From Lachnospiraceae bacterium KH1T2 (GTDB lineage: Bacteria; Bacillota; Clostridia; Lachnospirales; Lachnospiraceae): a stretch of 64,000 nucleotides of DNA. The stretch covers positions 248,001 through 312,000 of the forward strand of contig FOSY01000002.1 in NCBI GenBank assembly GCA_900114405.1, given 5' to 3'. Below are positions 1-8,616 of this stretch, piece after piece. The position numbers and the translations under genes are program-made. The notes under the pieces were generated by a model that ran no database searches, was not told the origin of the DNA, and saw only the letters and a program-made list of their open reading frames with translations. The first letter of the stretch is position 1; each line of letters opens with the position of its first letter.

Positions 1-962
1 CAAACTATATCGGCTTTATACGAAGAGCACTTGAAAAAGCTGATATGGGATATATACCGGTTATTTCACTCAATCTTTCAGGACTTGAAGGCAACCCTGG
101 ATTTAAGATAAATGCAGACCTTGCGATCAAGGGAATCTACGGTCTTGTATTTGGCGATATCTTCCTTCGCTGCCTGCTTAGAATGCGTCCTTATGAAATA
201 AACAAGGGTGATTCTGATGCAGTACATCAGAAATGGCTCGAAAGATGTAAGGCATTTGTTTCTGAGAAACATCCTTCTTTATTCAAGTTTAGAAAGATGT
301 GTCACGAGATCGTTAAAGATTTCGACCGTATTGAGATCGATGAGTCACTTAAGAAACCTAGAGTTGGTATCGTAGGAGAAATCCTTGTTAAGTTCATGCC
401 GGCTGCAAATAATCACCTTGCAGAGCTTCTTGAACAAGAAGGCGCTGAAGCAGTTGTTCCAGATCTTATGGACTTCCTGCTCTACTGCTTCTACAATCAG
501 ATTTATAAAGCTGAAAAGCTTGGTACTTCTAAGAAAACAGCAAGAAATTCTCATTGGGGAATCCGTGCGATGGAGTTTATGAGAGGTGCTGCAGCTGCTG
601 AGCTTCGTAAGTCAAAGCACTTTGATCCGCCGGCACATATCGAAACTTTGGTTGAATATGCAAAAGATATCGTTGATATCGGTAACCAGACTGGTGAAGG
701 ATGGTTCCTTACAGGTGAAATGCTTGAGCTTATACACAGTGATGTTAGAAATATCGTATGTGCTCAGCCATTCGGATGTCTCCCTAACCATGTCGTAGGT
801 AAAGGTGTTATCAAGGCTATCCGAAAGAGAAATCCAGGCGCGAATATTGTGGCTATCGACTACGATCCTGGCGCTTCAGAGGTTAACCAGTTGAATCGAA
901 TCAAGCTTATGCTTTCAACTGCGAAAAAGAATTTGTCTAAAAATAAGAACAAAATTTCATAA
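1..962 (+). CDS. C-terminal part of a 2-hydroxyacyl-CoA dehydratase activator-type (BadF/HgdC-like) protein, partial
   Basis: The frame is open from the first complete codon (base 3), so the gene begins outside the window; the ATG at 45 is internal. About 320 residues are visible and they resemble the C-terminal region of the large (about 1400 residue) CoA-substrate-specific enzyme activases, where an HgdB-like dehydratase module follows two ASKHA ATPase modules. Supporting stretches are VGIVGEILVKFMP, a Cys-containing AQPFGCLPNHVVGKG near the end, and a final segment with IDYDPGASEVNQLNRIK. These proteins in Clostridia are thought to handle electron or ATP coupling to Fe-S dehydratases, but the substrate of this large subfamily is unknown. 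It is followed by a tRNA gene. The family is recognised with good confidence; the function is not known. Confidence 0.8.
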   Translation, partial: NYIGFIRRALEKADMGYIPVISLNLSGLEGNPGFKINADLAIKGIYGLVFGDIFLRCLLRMRPYEINKGDSDAVHQKWLERCKAFVSEKHPSLFKFRKMCHEIVKDFDRIEIDESLKKPRVGIVGEILVKFMPAANNHLAELLEQEGAEAVVPDLMDFLLYCFYNQIYKAEKLGTSKKTARNSHWGIRAMEFMRGAAAAELRKSKHFDPPAHIETLVEYAKDIVDIGNQTGEGWFLTGEMLELIHSDVRNIVCAQPFGCLPNHVVGKGVIKAIRKRNPGANIVAIDYDPGASEVNQLNRIKLMLSTAKKNLSKNKNKIS

Positions 963-1012
963 AACTCTTGATTTTCATGTGTAACATTGCTATAATTAGC
1001 AATGTTGCACGT

Positions 1013-1085
<73 letters not shown>

Positions 1086-1090
1086 CGATT

Positions 1091-1136
1091 AAAAGCTTCG
1101 CATCAAATGTTTTTCATTTATGCGAAGCTTTTTTTA
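1091..1136 (+). terminator. Rho-independent terminator after the tRNA
   Basis: Inverted repeat AAAGCTTCGCAT / ATGCGAAGCTTT (12 bp) with a T-rich loop and a run of seven T residues. It ends the tRNA transcript. Confidence 0.9.
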
Positions 1137-1269
1137 TTAGAATTTTAAATGATTGAATATATTGGGCTAGTACGACGAAAAATACATATTTTTTTCTTGT
1201 TTACATAGTTATTTTTAATGATTTTTGCTAAAATTAACATGGATACATAAAATAAACAAGGAGGAAAAT

Positions 1270-2076
1270 ATGAATATACAAAGTTTCTGCAGCCTAAAGG
1301 CCGAAGAAGTAGCTAAACAGCCAAATAATTTAATAGAAATCGCATTAGGCGATAAAGAACCATATACACCGGCACAATATAAGCTTAATGAATTAAATTT
1401 TGACTGCTACTCCATACATTCACCATTTTTTGATAATAATGGATTCTCTCTTGCAGATTTGGCACACTATGAAGGTCAGATAACCCTCGAAGTGCTTATG
1501 GAATTTGCTCAAAATGTTGCAAGTCGTTTAGGACATCGTGTTTCTGTAATCCTCCATTGCACTATCGCACTCCGGGCTTTTTATGATTTTTATTATAATA
1601 AGATCTTAGATGCTGCCATAGAACTGCTTCCTAAATATCAGGACGTGGATATATCCCTTGAAAACGGCAGCATAGATATATATAACAGTTGTGTACTTGA
1701 TGAACCTGTTATAATTGCTACAGAATTAAACAAAGCAATTAAAGATACAAGATTTTTCACAACGCTCGATATTTGGCGTGCATTAATGGTTGAAAAAGGT
1801 CTTTCACCAATGCATTCACATATTACATTAGACTGGTTCATGGAACGTTATGCCGGAACATGTAATATCATTCATCTTGCCAAATGTGCAGAGCCGTCAA
1901 TCAACCCAAACCTCTGGCGCGCACCAATGGTTCAGGGCGATGCAGAGCTCGAAAGATTTGTCGATCTTTATATAGAAAAAAAGATGGCTGCAGACATTAC
2001 CCTCGGTCTTGATGGTAATTCCAGACCTGAATATCAGGCACTTTCTTCACTATTAGTTGAAAGAGGTCTTCTTTAA
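1270..2076 (+). CDS. Xylose-isomerase-like TIM-barrel protein (sugar phosphate isomerase/epimerase family)
   Basis: 268 residues. The ATG at 1270 is preferred over an upstream in-frame start because AAGGAGG lies just ahead of it. The protein has the alternation expected of a TIM barrel: SIHSPFFD early, VILHC, DISLENGS (a metal-site style Glu), FTTLDIWRAL, and IIHLAKCAEP, resembling xylose isomerase/AP-endonuclease-2 fold epimerases. Such enzymes isomerise or epimerise sugars or sugar phosphates in the cytoplasm, usually with a divalent metal. The gene lies upstream of the TRAP transporter but a terminator separates them, so they may share a pathway without sharing a transcript. The exact substrate cannot be read from the sequence. 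Confidence 0.65.
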   Translation: MNIQSFCSLKAEEVAKQPNNLIEIALGDKEPYTPAQYKLNELNFDCYSIHSPFFDNNGFSLADLAHYEGQITLEVLMEFAQNVASRLGHRVSVILHCTIALRAFYDFYYNKILDAAIELLPKYQDVDISLENGSIDIYNSCVLDEPVIIATELNKAIKDTRFFTTLDIWRALMVEKGLSPMHSHITLDWFMERYAGTCNIIHLAKCAEPSINPNLWRAPMVQGDAELERFVDLYIEKKMAADITLGLDGNSRPEYQALSSLLVERGLL

Positions 2077-2084
2077 TCATTAGA

Positions 2085-2123
2085 AACGCCAGTATTTTAA
2101 GTGCAAAATACTGGTGTTTTTTT
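2085..2123 (+). terminator. Rho-independent terminator
   Basis: Arms AACGCCAGTATTTT and AAAATACTGGTGTT (14 positions, one G-T pair) followed by seven T residues, just downstream of the isomerase-like gene. Confidence 0.88.
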
Positions 2124-2135
2124 ATCCAATTCACT

Positions 2136-2157
2136 TTAATACGCGAACGCGTTAATG
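2136..2157 (+). promoter_or_regulatory. Candidate operator upstream of the TRAP transporter promoter
   Basis: The stretch holds two overlapping CG-rich palindromic cores, CGCGAACGCG and AACGCGTT, in an otherwise AT-rich intergenic region, flanked by TTAAT on the left and TTAATG on the right. CG-centred palindromes are typical of LacI/GntR-type sites. It sits about 7 bp upstream of the -35 box at 2164, so an activator or repressor is possible. No regulator gene is adjacent. Confidence 0.35.
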
Positions 2158-2163
2158 TTTTGC

Positions 2164-2191
2164 TTGACGAAATTATTTTATGTTTTATAAT
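2164..2191 (+). promoter_or_regulatory. Sigma-A type promoter of the TRAP transporter genes
   Basis: TTGACG (2164-2169), 16-bp spacer, TATAAT (2186-2191). The first TRAP gene starts at 2244, giving a leader of about 45 nt. Confidence 0.6.
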
Positions 2192-2243
2192 TGATACAAG
2201 TCGTATAAAAAAACGGCATAAAACTCAATGGAGGGTTAAGGGT

Positions 2244-2735
2244 ATGAAACTTTACAGACAGATCATGCACATAGTGCTTATGGTCGAAAACACAGTTTTA
2301 GCACTTTCAGTACTGCTGGTACTTCTGCTCACCTTCGGCAATGTTGTCGCGAGGAAGCTTTTCCAGCATTCATGGGGATTTACTGAAGAGATCGTCGTTG
2401 CTGTATTTGTTTTGATCTCACTTCTTGGTGCCGGCACAGCTGCCCGTGAAGAAGGAGGACTGGTCAATTTAAGCCTGCTCACAGACCATGTCAACAGCAA
2501 AACAAAAAAAATTCTTCACGTTATCAGTTCTTTATTTTGCATCATATACTCATTTATCCTTTGCTTTGAAGCTATTTCACGAATGGCAAGTGACAAAACA
2601 TCGAGTCCTATCCTCGGCATACCAAAGTCATTTTTCTGGGGATTTGTCGTCATTGGTGCTATTTCACTTATACTTCATTTTATCGAAAACTGCATAGACT
2701 ATAACGCAAAGAATAAGGAGGAAGCAGCATCATGA
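2244..2735 (+). CDS. dctQ: TRAP transporter small permease subunit (DctQ type)
   Basis: 163 residues from the ATG at 2244, which follows GGAGGGTTAAGGGT; an in-frame start at 2160 has no ribosome binding site and lies upstream of the -10 box. Four hydrophobic segments are visible, with the family hallmark of a Trp-containing amphipathic region (HSWGFTEEIVVAVFVLISLLG). DctQ proteins scaffold the large permease in sodium-driven, receptor-dependent uptake of organic acids such as C4-dicarboxylates, sialic acid or uronates. Its stop codon overlaps the ATG of the next gene by four bases (ATGA), indicating coupled translation. Substrate is not predictable from this subunit. Confidence 0.85.
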   Translation: MKLYRQIMHIVLMVENTVLALSVLLVLLLTFGNVVARKLFQHSWGFTEEIVVAVFVLISLLGAGTAAREEGGLVNLSLLTDHVNSKTKKILHVISSLFCIIYSFILCFEAISRMASDKTSSPILGIPKSFFWGFVVIGAISLILHFIENCIDYNAKNKEEAAS

Positions 2736-5158
2736 TAACAACGATTCTTTTTCTTTCATTTTTTTGTATGTTACTGATCGGCATGCCTATAGCTTTCTGC
2801 CTTGGGATGAGCTCACTCCTTGCCGTTCTTTATGCTTCACATTTTGTTCCTCAGTTCTCGACACTTACACTTAGCGTAATCGCAGCAAATACATATACTG
2901 GAATTTCAAAATTTCTCTTGCTTGCAATTCCTTTCTTTGTACTCTCAGGTAATATTATGGCAAAAGCAGGCATTTCCAAGCGTCTTGTCCGTTTCATCGA
3001 TGATCTCGTAGGGCATACACGCGGTGGAATGGCTATCGTATGCGTAATAGTTTCATGCTTTTTCGGTGCTATTTCAGGCTCAGGTCCTGCAACAGTAGCA
3101 GCTCTCGGTGCTGTCCTCGTTCCTGCAATGATAGACTCAGGCTTCTCTCCTGCATTTTCTGAAGCTCTTATGGCCGCTTCAAGCTCAATTGCAATTGTAA
3201 TCCCACCATCAATTGCCTTTGTAGTATACGCTTCTATAGTAGGCGGAAATGTCGGCGAACTTTTTATGGCTGGAATCATCCCCGGAATCATGATGGGACT
3301 TGCTCTGATCGTTGTTGTAATCATTGAGACACGTCGTAAGGGCATTCAAGCGGCTCACGAGCGCCGCAGCGGCGATGAATTGCTTAATAGCTTTAAGGAC
3401 GCTTTCTGGGGTCTTCTGATGCCTGTAATCATCTTAGGTGGAATATATGGTGGTATCTTTACTCCAACCGAAGCCGCAGCCGTTTCAGTAATATACGGTA
3501 CATTTGTAAGTATAGTGATCTACAAAGATATCACATTAAAAGATCTTTTTCAGATTTTCTGTGAATCAGCTAAAACTTCCGGCGGAATCATGTTTATAGT
3601 TGCGTCAGCATCACTTTTTTCCTACTGCTGCACGCTTTTTGGAATCTCTCAGGCAGCTCAGGCTTTACTGTCTCAGACAGCTTCAAACAAAATAGTTTTT
3701 CTTATCATTGTAAATATTATCTTCTTAATTGCCGGCTGCTTCATTGATGCAAATTCAGCAATGTATATTTTCATTCCTATAATGGCACCTGTTGCTCAGT
3801 CATTAGGATACAGCATGGTTGCTTTCGGAATTGTTGCAACAGTTAACCTTGCTATCGGACAGGTAACTCCACCAGTCGGCGTAAATCTTTTCGTCGCTCT
3901 CGGACTTAAAATTGAGAAAAAAATATGCTCTGCCAAGGAAAGTGCAAAGTCTTTCTATAAAGTTACTCTTCCTCAGATTTCAAAGGCTGTAGCACCTATG
4001 ATTGCAGCATGCCTTGCTATACTTTTGATCGTTACATATATCCCAAAGGTAAGTCTTCTTTTCAGCAGCGGATTTACTGAGACTGTTCAGGCTTCATCAG
4101 GAATCATTTCTTCAGGCGAGCTCACTTATCACGACTATACAGACTCCGATAAATATAATGCACATAGCAATGCTGCAGTATATATGGGAACTGAAGAATG
4201 GCCGGAAACCACATGGAATTTTGACTGTTCTCCCGGAGAAGGCAGTACATGGGCTTCTGCAGGCTACTATTTCAATGCACTTATGCAGCAGTCTACCGGC
4301 GGTAAAGTTAAGATAGATGTTTATCCCGGAGAACAGCTTACTAATGGAGATCAGGTAGCCGGAATCCAGGCTCTTATGGATGGTGATTCTATTCAGGTAT
4401 CACTGCATTCCAATCTGATCTATGCTAACTTTGATCCTCGTTTTAACGTTGTTTCGCTCCCATACCTCTTCGAAGATACATCTGCTGTAGATCAGGTCAT
4501 GAACGGCACCGGCGGAGATAAGTTAAAATCTGTTCTTAAAGAATATGGACTTGTCTGTGAAGGAATCGCAGAAAATGGTTTCCGCCAGATCACGAATTCA
4601 AAAAAGCCTATAACATCCGTTTCTGATCTTGCAAATATCAAGCTTCGTATATGCTCTAATGATCTTTGTTCTGAAGTATATCGAGAATGGGGATGTGATG
4701 CGTCAGCAATGAACTGGTCTGAAACATATACAGCACTGCAGCAGGGTACGATCGATGGTCAGGAAAACCCGGAGCCTTCGATTGCCTCCGCCTCAGTTCA
4801 GGATGTACAAAAGTACATCAGTATTTGGAATGCTTACTATGATTGCCTCTTCCTCTGCATCAACGAAAAGGCTTATAATGAATTTACAGATGAACAAAAA
4901 GCTGTAATAGATGAAAATGCCAAGAAAGCTGTAGAATATCAGCTTGCGATCAATCGCGACAGCATCGCTCAGCTCGAAGAAGAATGGAAGGAATCCGGAG
5001 TAATGGAAGTGACAGATCACAAAGATATCGACTCAGATTCTTTCAAAAATGCTTCTGCCGACGCCTATAAGTGGTATGAAAAACAGCTTACTGAAAAGAA
5101 AGGCATGTCAGCCGACGAAGCACACGAATACGTAGAAGCTTTTATGCAAACACAGTAA
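2732..5158 (+). CDS. Fused TRAP transporter: large permease (DctM) joined to solute receptor (DctP)
   Basis: 808 residues in one uninterrupted frame. Residues 1 to about 440 are a DctM permease with many membrane segments and the family signature GQVTPPVGVNLF (376-387). After the last membrane segment (IAACLAILLIVTYIP) comes a linker of about 40 residues, then residues about 485-808 form a complete DctP receptor: TWASAGYYFNALMQQ, VYPGEQL, and IKLRIC with Arg639 at the position that binds the substrate carboxylate. The receptor part has no signal peptide of its own, so it is probably tethered to the permease. Basic residues before the last helix (KKICSAKESAKSFYK) suggest that end is cytoplasmic and the receptor is outside. 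Normally these are three separate genes. Start ATG at 2732 follows AAGGAGG. Confidence 0.9.
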   Translation: MITTILFLSFFCMLLIGMPIAFCLGMSSLLAVLYASHFVPQFSTLTLSVIAANTYTGISKFLLLAIPFFVLSGNIMAKAGISKRLVRFIDDLVGHTRGGMAIVCVIVSCFFGAISGSGPATVAALGAVLVPAMIDSGFSPAFSEALMAASSSIAIVIPPSIAFVVYASIVGGNVGELFMAGIIPGIMMGLALIVVVIIETRRKGIQAAHERRSGDELLNSFKDAFWGLLMPVIILGGIYGGIFTPTEAAAVSVIYGTFVSIVIYKDITLKDLFQIFCESAKTSGGIMFIVASASLFSYCCTLFGISQAAQALLSQTASNKIVFLIIVNIIFLIAGCFIDANSAMYIFIPIMAPVAQSLGYSMVAFGIVATVNLAIGQVTPPVGVNLFVALGLKIEKKICSAKESAKSFYKVTLPQISKAVAPMIAACLAILLIVTYIPKVSLLFSSGFTETVQASSGIISSGELTYHDYTDSDKYNAHSNAAVYMGTEEWPETTWNFDCSPGEGSTWASAGYYFNALMQQSTGGKVKIDVYPGEQLTNGDQVAGIQALMDGDSIQVSLHSNLIYANFDPRFNVVSLPYLFEDTSAVDQVMNGTGGDKLKSVLKEYGLVCEGIAENGFRQITNSKKPITSVSDLANIKLRICSNDLCSEVYREWGCDASAMNWSETYTALQQGTIDGQENPEPSIASASVQDVQKYISIWNAYYDCLFLCINEKAYNEFTDEQKAVIDENAKKAVEYQLAINRDSIAQLEEEWKESGVMEVTDHKDIDSDSFKNASADAYKWYEKQLTEKKGMSADEAHEYVEAFMQTQ

Positions 5159-5164
5159 AAAAAT

Positions 5165-5200
5165 CTGCAGGTCAAGTAATCCTTGACCTGCAGTTTTTTA
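5165..5200. terminator. Bidirectional terminator between the TRAP genes and deoD
   Basis: Near-perfect stem CTGCAGGTCAAG / CTTGACCTGCAG with a short loop, T-run on the + side and A-run on the other side, so it can serve both converging genes. The deoD stop codon lies within it. Confidence 0.9.
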
Positions 5201-5908
5201 TTCAGCCTCTACTGTTTCAAGAGCGATCTCCATCATCTGCTTGAAGCTTGTCTGACGCTCCTCAGCGCTCAGCTTCTCCGGCTTAAAGAGATGGTCTGAA
5301 ATAGTCAGAATAGCAAGTGCTTTCTTATTGGCAGCGGCAGCATTCATGTATAATGCAGCAGCTTCCATTTCAACGCAAAGCGCACCCATTGATGCCCATT
5401 TCTCGTTTACCTTAGTATAATTATTGTAAAATACATCAGATGAAACGACATTACCAACTTTGACCTTAGCATTAAGCTTGCGTGCATTTTCCACAGCTCT
5501 TTCCATAAGCTCATAATCAGCGATCGGAGCAAATGTACCCGGAAGCTCATACTGATAAGCATAATTCGAATCTGTACATGCACCCATTGCTATTACAACG
5601 TCCTTAAGGTTAACATCCTCCTTAAGTCCACCTGCAGAACCAACTCTTATGATATTGTCAACATCATATTCATGATAAAGCTCATAAGAGTAGATTCCGA
5701 TTGACGGAATACCCATTCCGCCGCCCATGACGGAAACTCTCTTTCCTTTATAAAAGCCAGTATAGCCAAGCATATTTCTGACTGTATTAAAGCAAACAAC
5801 ATCCTCTAAATAATTATCTGCTATATACTTAGCTCTGAGCGGATCGCCCGGAAGCAGAACAGTTTTTGCAATCTCTCCTTTTTTTGCTTCATTGTGCGGT
5901 GTCGGCAT
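5198..5908 (-). CDS. deoD: Purine-nucleoside phosphorylase, DeoD type
   Basis: 236 residues from the ATG at 5908 (MPTPHNEAKKGE), chosen because AAGGAGG precedes it; an in-frame start at 5941 lacks one. The protein carries TVLLPGDPLRAKYIA (phosphate site), GMGIPSIGIYSYEL, RVGSAGGL, and CVEMEAAALYMNA (base/ribose recognition), all characteristic of the hexameric NP-I family DeoD. It cleaves purine (deoxy)ribonucleosides with phosphate to base and (deoxy)ribose-1-phosphate in the salvage pathway. Length matches the family (about 235). It is a single-gene unit converging on the TRAP operon. tdk, another salvage gene, lies 4 kb away. Confidence 0.95.
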   Translation of the reverse strand: MPTPHNEAKKGEIAKTVLLPGDPLRAKYIADNYLEDVVCFNTVRNMLGYTGFYKGKRVSVMGGGMGIPSIGIYSYELYHEYDVDNIIRVGSAGGLKEDVNLKDVVIAMGACTDSNYAYQYELPGTFAPIADYELMERAVENARKLNAKVKVGNVVSSDVFYNNYTKVNEKWASMGALCVEMEAAALYMNAAAANKKALAILTISDHLFKPEKLSAEERQTSFKQMMEIALETVEAE

Positions 5909-5960
5909 AATATTTTCCTCCTTGTTATACATCTTTTTCAATTATATCATATTTAAGCAC

Positions 5961-6003
5961 GAAAGAACCACCGGCGTTTTAGTCAGCACCGATGGTTCTT
6001 TCA
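5961..6003 (-). terminator. Hairpin terminator after the phosphatase gene
   Basis: Arms AAGAACCACCGG and CCGATGGTTCTT, with G-T pairs, lie just past the stop codon of the phosphatase gene. The T-tract on the - strand is short, so termination may be partial. Confidence 0.55.
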
Positions 6004-6005
6004 TG

Positions 6006-7685
6006 TTAATAGCTGAATTTGACCTTTCCTGTGTAATTACCATTAAAAGTAATTGTCTGGGAATCCATATCAACTGTATAGTATTTTGATTTTATCTTTG
6101 CATTTTTGGTAAGATCTTTAACTGACTTTACCTTGGTCTTCTTATCATTTAGCGTGATCTTAAGCTCTGAGGCATCAACCTTTTTCGGATTGATCGTATA
6201 CTTGATCAAAACCTTCTTAATACCGCTCTTATACAGCTCAGTATGTTTCTTAAGCTTGATCGTAACACTCATCGTACCCGCATTGGTATTGTCACTGTAA
6301 GAAATCTTGTAATCACGGCTCTTATACATATAAGTGCCATTGATATTAAGTGAACTGTTGCCAGGTTTGAAGCTTTCTCCATTATACGTGCCTATGGCAT
6401 CACTTTGAAGTCCAAGATCGACCTTTCCCTTTTCATCTGCCGCAGCCTCATCTACTGTGATACTCTGAATTTCATTATATGCAGCATCTTTATCAGACAA
6501 TCTTTCGATGACTTTATTTATCTCATCGTCAGAAACACAATTTGTTCTAAGGAAAGTCAGTGCCGCATCATGGAAATCTACATCCGAAAGCTCCGAATTA
6601 GTATCCACATCTGCTATATCTCTAAAGATTTCTCTCAGATAATTTTTCTTAGTATACTTAAATTCATCAGAATCAGAATCATAGTGATAGTAGTTTTTAT
6701 AAGTCTGCATATAGTCAGAAGTCATCTCTGACACAGAAGCACCCATGAGCGATTCGAGCAGCGCACAGAGGAAGCCTGTACGGTCCTTACCCTCAGTACA
6801 ATGAACAAGATACGGACCTTCGTGTGAAGCCATAAATTTAACTGCCTTACCTATGCCTTCCTGAAATTCATCACTATCAAAATCATAGCTAAGATCAAGG
6901 CATATGACATTTCCTTCATCATAAAGCTTTCCGTAATATTTGTTTCCGCTCTCTTCTATATATTTTTTTGCTTTCTTTTCGCTGTCAGAAAGATTTATAA
7001 CAGCCTTAACTCCTGCCTCTTCCATCTTTTCAGCCGCATAATCAGCTCTGTTCATAACATCATTGATCGGGCTGCTGCTTCGATAAAGGATATCTTCACC
7101 TATCGTGCCTACTGTCACATTGCGGAAGTTTGCATACTTTTTATCCGATGAATAATCATCTCTTTCATTCGTTCTTTCAGGATTTCTAAGCTCGTACTGC
7201 TCTTTATATGTTCCTTTTTCGTGGAGATATATGACTACCTTTTTACCAATTCCGGTAGTACCCTCATCATCTTCCCAAACTATCTTATCATTATCATCTG
7301 TATCAGAGTTAAAAAGCTCAGACAGCTCTGCAAACGAACCATTTGCAGCAGAGATTGCTACGTTATCACCTTCATTTACAAGCGCCGCTTCATCAGTCTT
7401 ACTGTCTGAATCAGTAACAAAGAAAGGCATTTTCTCAGAGTAATCATAATCCTTTATAACAACCTTAACTTCATCGCCAACTGTAAAGCCCGCCCGTTTG
7501 ATATTATTAGTCGTAAGATTGAGGATCACGTCTCCGTTACTATTAATTTTACGAATTCTCGTCTCTACATATATGCTGTCTTTCTGGTACTCATCATCTG
7601 CATAAACACTACTAAGCGGAAGGGCACCTATTGCCAATGTAATAGCTGCCGCAACTGCAGTAATCCTGTACATTATTCTTTTCAT
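6006..7685 (-). CDS. Secreted CX5R phosphatase (protein-tyrosine/lipid phosphatase family) with C-terminal Ig-like region
   Basis: 559 residues from the ATG at 7685 (GGAGG six bases upstream). A signal peptide (MKRIMYRITAVAAAITLAIGALP...VYA) directs export. Residues about 40-130 form a beta-rich region; its FFVTDSD and VAISAANGSFAE motifs recall the C-terminal barrel of SAM hydroxide adenosyltransferases, which is a weak resemblance only. The phosphatase domain follows, with ILYRSSSPIN, AVINLSD and the P-loop HCTEGKDRTG (nucleophile Cys296, Arg302). This P-loop is that of the MptpB-like tyrosine/phosphoinositide phosphatases. The last 130 residues contain a YKISYSDNTNAGTMSVTI type bacterial Ig/MBG-like repeat. 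It probably acts outside the cell; the substrate (host phosphoprotein, phospholipid or phytate-like compound) is unknown. Confidence 0.8.
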   Translation of the reverse strand: MKRIMYRITAVAAAITLAIGALPLSSVYADDEYQKDSIYVETRIRKINSNGDVILNLTTNNIKRAGFTVGDEVKVVIKDYDYSEKMPFFVTDSDSKTDEAALVNEGDNVAISAANGSFAELSELFNSDTDDNDKIVWEDDEGTTGIGKKVVIYLHEKGTYKEQYELRNPERTNERDDYSSDKKYANFRNVTVGTIGEDILYRSSSPINDVMNRADYAAEKMEEAGVKAVINLSDSEKKAKKYIEESGNKYYGKLYDEGNVICLDLSYDFDSDEFQEGIGKAVKFMASHEGPYLVHCTEGKDRTGFLCALLESLMGASVSEMTSDYMQTYKNYYHYDSDSDEFKYTKKNYLREIFRDIADVDTNSELSDVDFHDAALTFLRTNCVSDDEINKVIERLSDKDAAYNEIQSITVDEAAADEKGKVDLGLQSDAIGTYNGESFKPGNSSLNINGTYMYKSRDYKISYSDNTNAGTMSVTIKLKKHTELYKSGIKKVLIKYTINPKKVDASELKITLNDKKTKVKSVKDLTKNAKIKSKYYTVDMDSQTITFNGNYTGKVKFSY

Positions 7686-7753
7686 CCAAATCCTCCATAT
7701 TGTCATACTTAATCATCATAACATATCAAAATGAAAGAACAATGAAGATTATC

Positions 7754-8602
7754 TTATTTTTTTGGAATATATCTCATCTCCGAAACAGTATATACCGTCA
7801 CAAACGCTTTAGGATCTGTCTCTACGATGTAGTTCATAAGTCTTCTGTACTCATTTTTGTCAAGGATTGTTATAAGCTCATTTCTTACGATCATGTCATA
7901 AGCACCGGTAGCCTCGTATAAAGTAGCTCCGCTGTGCAGTTCTTTCAGTATAAATTCTCTGATTATCTCTTGTTTTTCTGATATTATACACACTCTTCTC
8001 TTTATATTGTGACCAAATATGAAATGATCGAGTACTATTCCGTTAGCATAAGTTCCAAGCAGTGACAATATAACAATTTTAGTATCATAAGCAGCAGCAG
8101 ACGAAAGCGCAACGCAGATTCCAGCTATAGTCATAGCCTTTCCAAGCTCTATATGCAGATACTTATTTATAAGCATTGCCACTATATCAAGACCGCCAGA
8201 TGAAGCATTATCGTTAAAAAGTATGCTTAGTCCGACGCTTACTGTCACCACATAGCAGAGCACATCCAGCGTTGCATCACCTGTGAGCGACTTATTATTA
8301 GGCAGGATCTTTTCAAAAATACCCAGAAAGACAGGCATCAATATAGTTGTATATACTGTCTTAAATCCAAACTCTTTTCCTATAAAGATAAAACCTATTA
8401 TCAGGAGAACGATATTTAAAATACCTGTTATCTGTGACATTGATAACGGCACAAAATTTGTTAATACAATGGCAAGTCCTGAAACACTTGAAACTGCCGC
8501 ATGGCTCGGCACCAAAAAGAAAAATACTGATGCGGCAACAATCCCTGTTGCAAAGGTCATTAAAAGAATGTCCTTAACGCATTCCTTAACACTTGAATAC
8601 AT
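7754..8602 (-). CDS. YitT family membrane protein (YitT + DUF2179 domains)
   Basis: 282 residues starting at the ATG at 8602 with GAGGAAC upstream. Five to six hydrophobic helices occupy residues 10-190, including the family-typical SGLAIVLTN, NASSGGLDIVAMLI and GTYANGIVLDHFIFG. A C-terminal soluble DUF2179 domain follows (RRVCIISEKQEIIREFILKELHSGATLYEATGAY). Members are widespread in Firmicutes; their transport or sensing role is unproven. The downstream neighbour on the other side is an SGNH hydrolase 14 bp away, so the two may be cotranscribed. Confidence 0.85.
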   Translation of the reverse strand: MYSSVKECVKDILLMTFATGIVAASVFFFLVPSHAAVSSVSGLAIVLTNFVPLSMSQITGILNIVLLIIGFIFIGKEFGFKTVYTTILMPVFLGIFEKILPNNKSLTGDATLDVLCYVVTVSVGLSILFNDNASSGGLDIVAMLINKYLHIELGKAMTIAGICVALSSAAAYDTKIVILSLLGTYANGIVLDHFIFGHNIKRRVCIISEKQEIIREFILKELHSGATLYEATGAYDMIVRNELITILDKNEYRRLMNYIVETDPKAFVTVYTVSEMRYIPKK

Positions 8603-8616
8603 TTTTAGTTCCTCAT

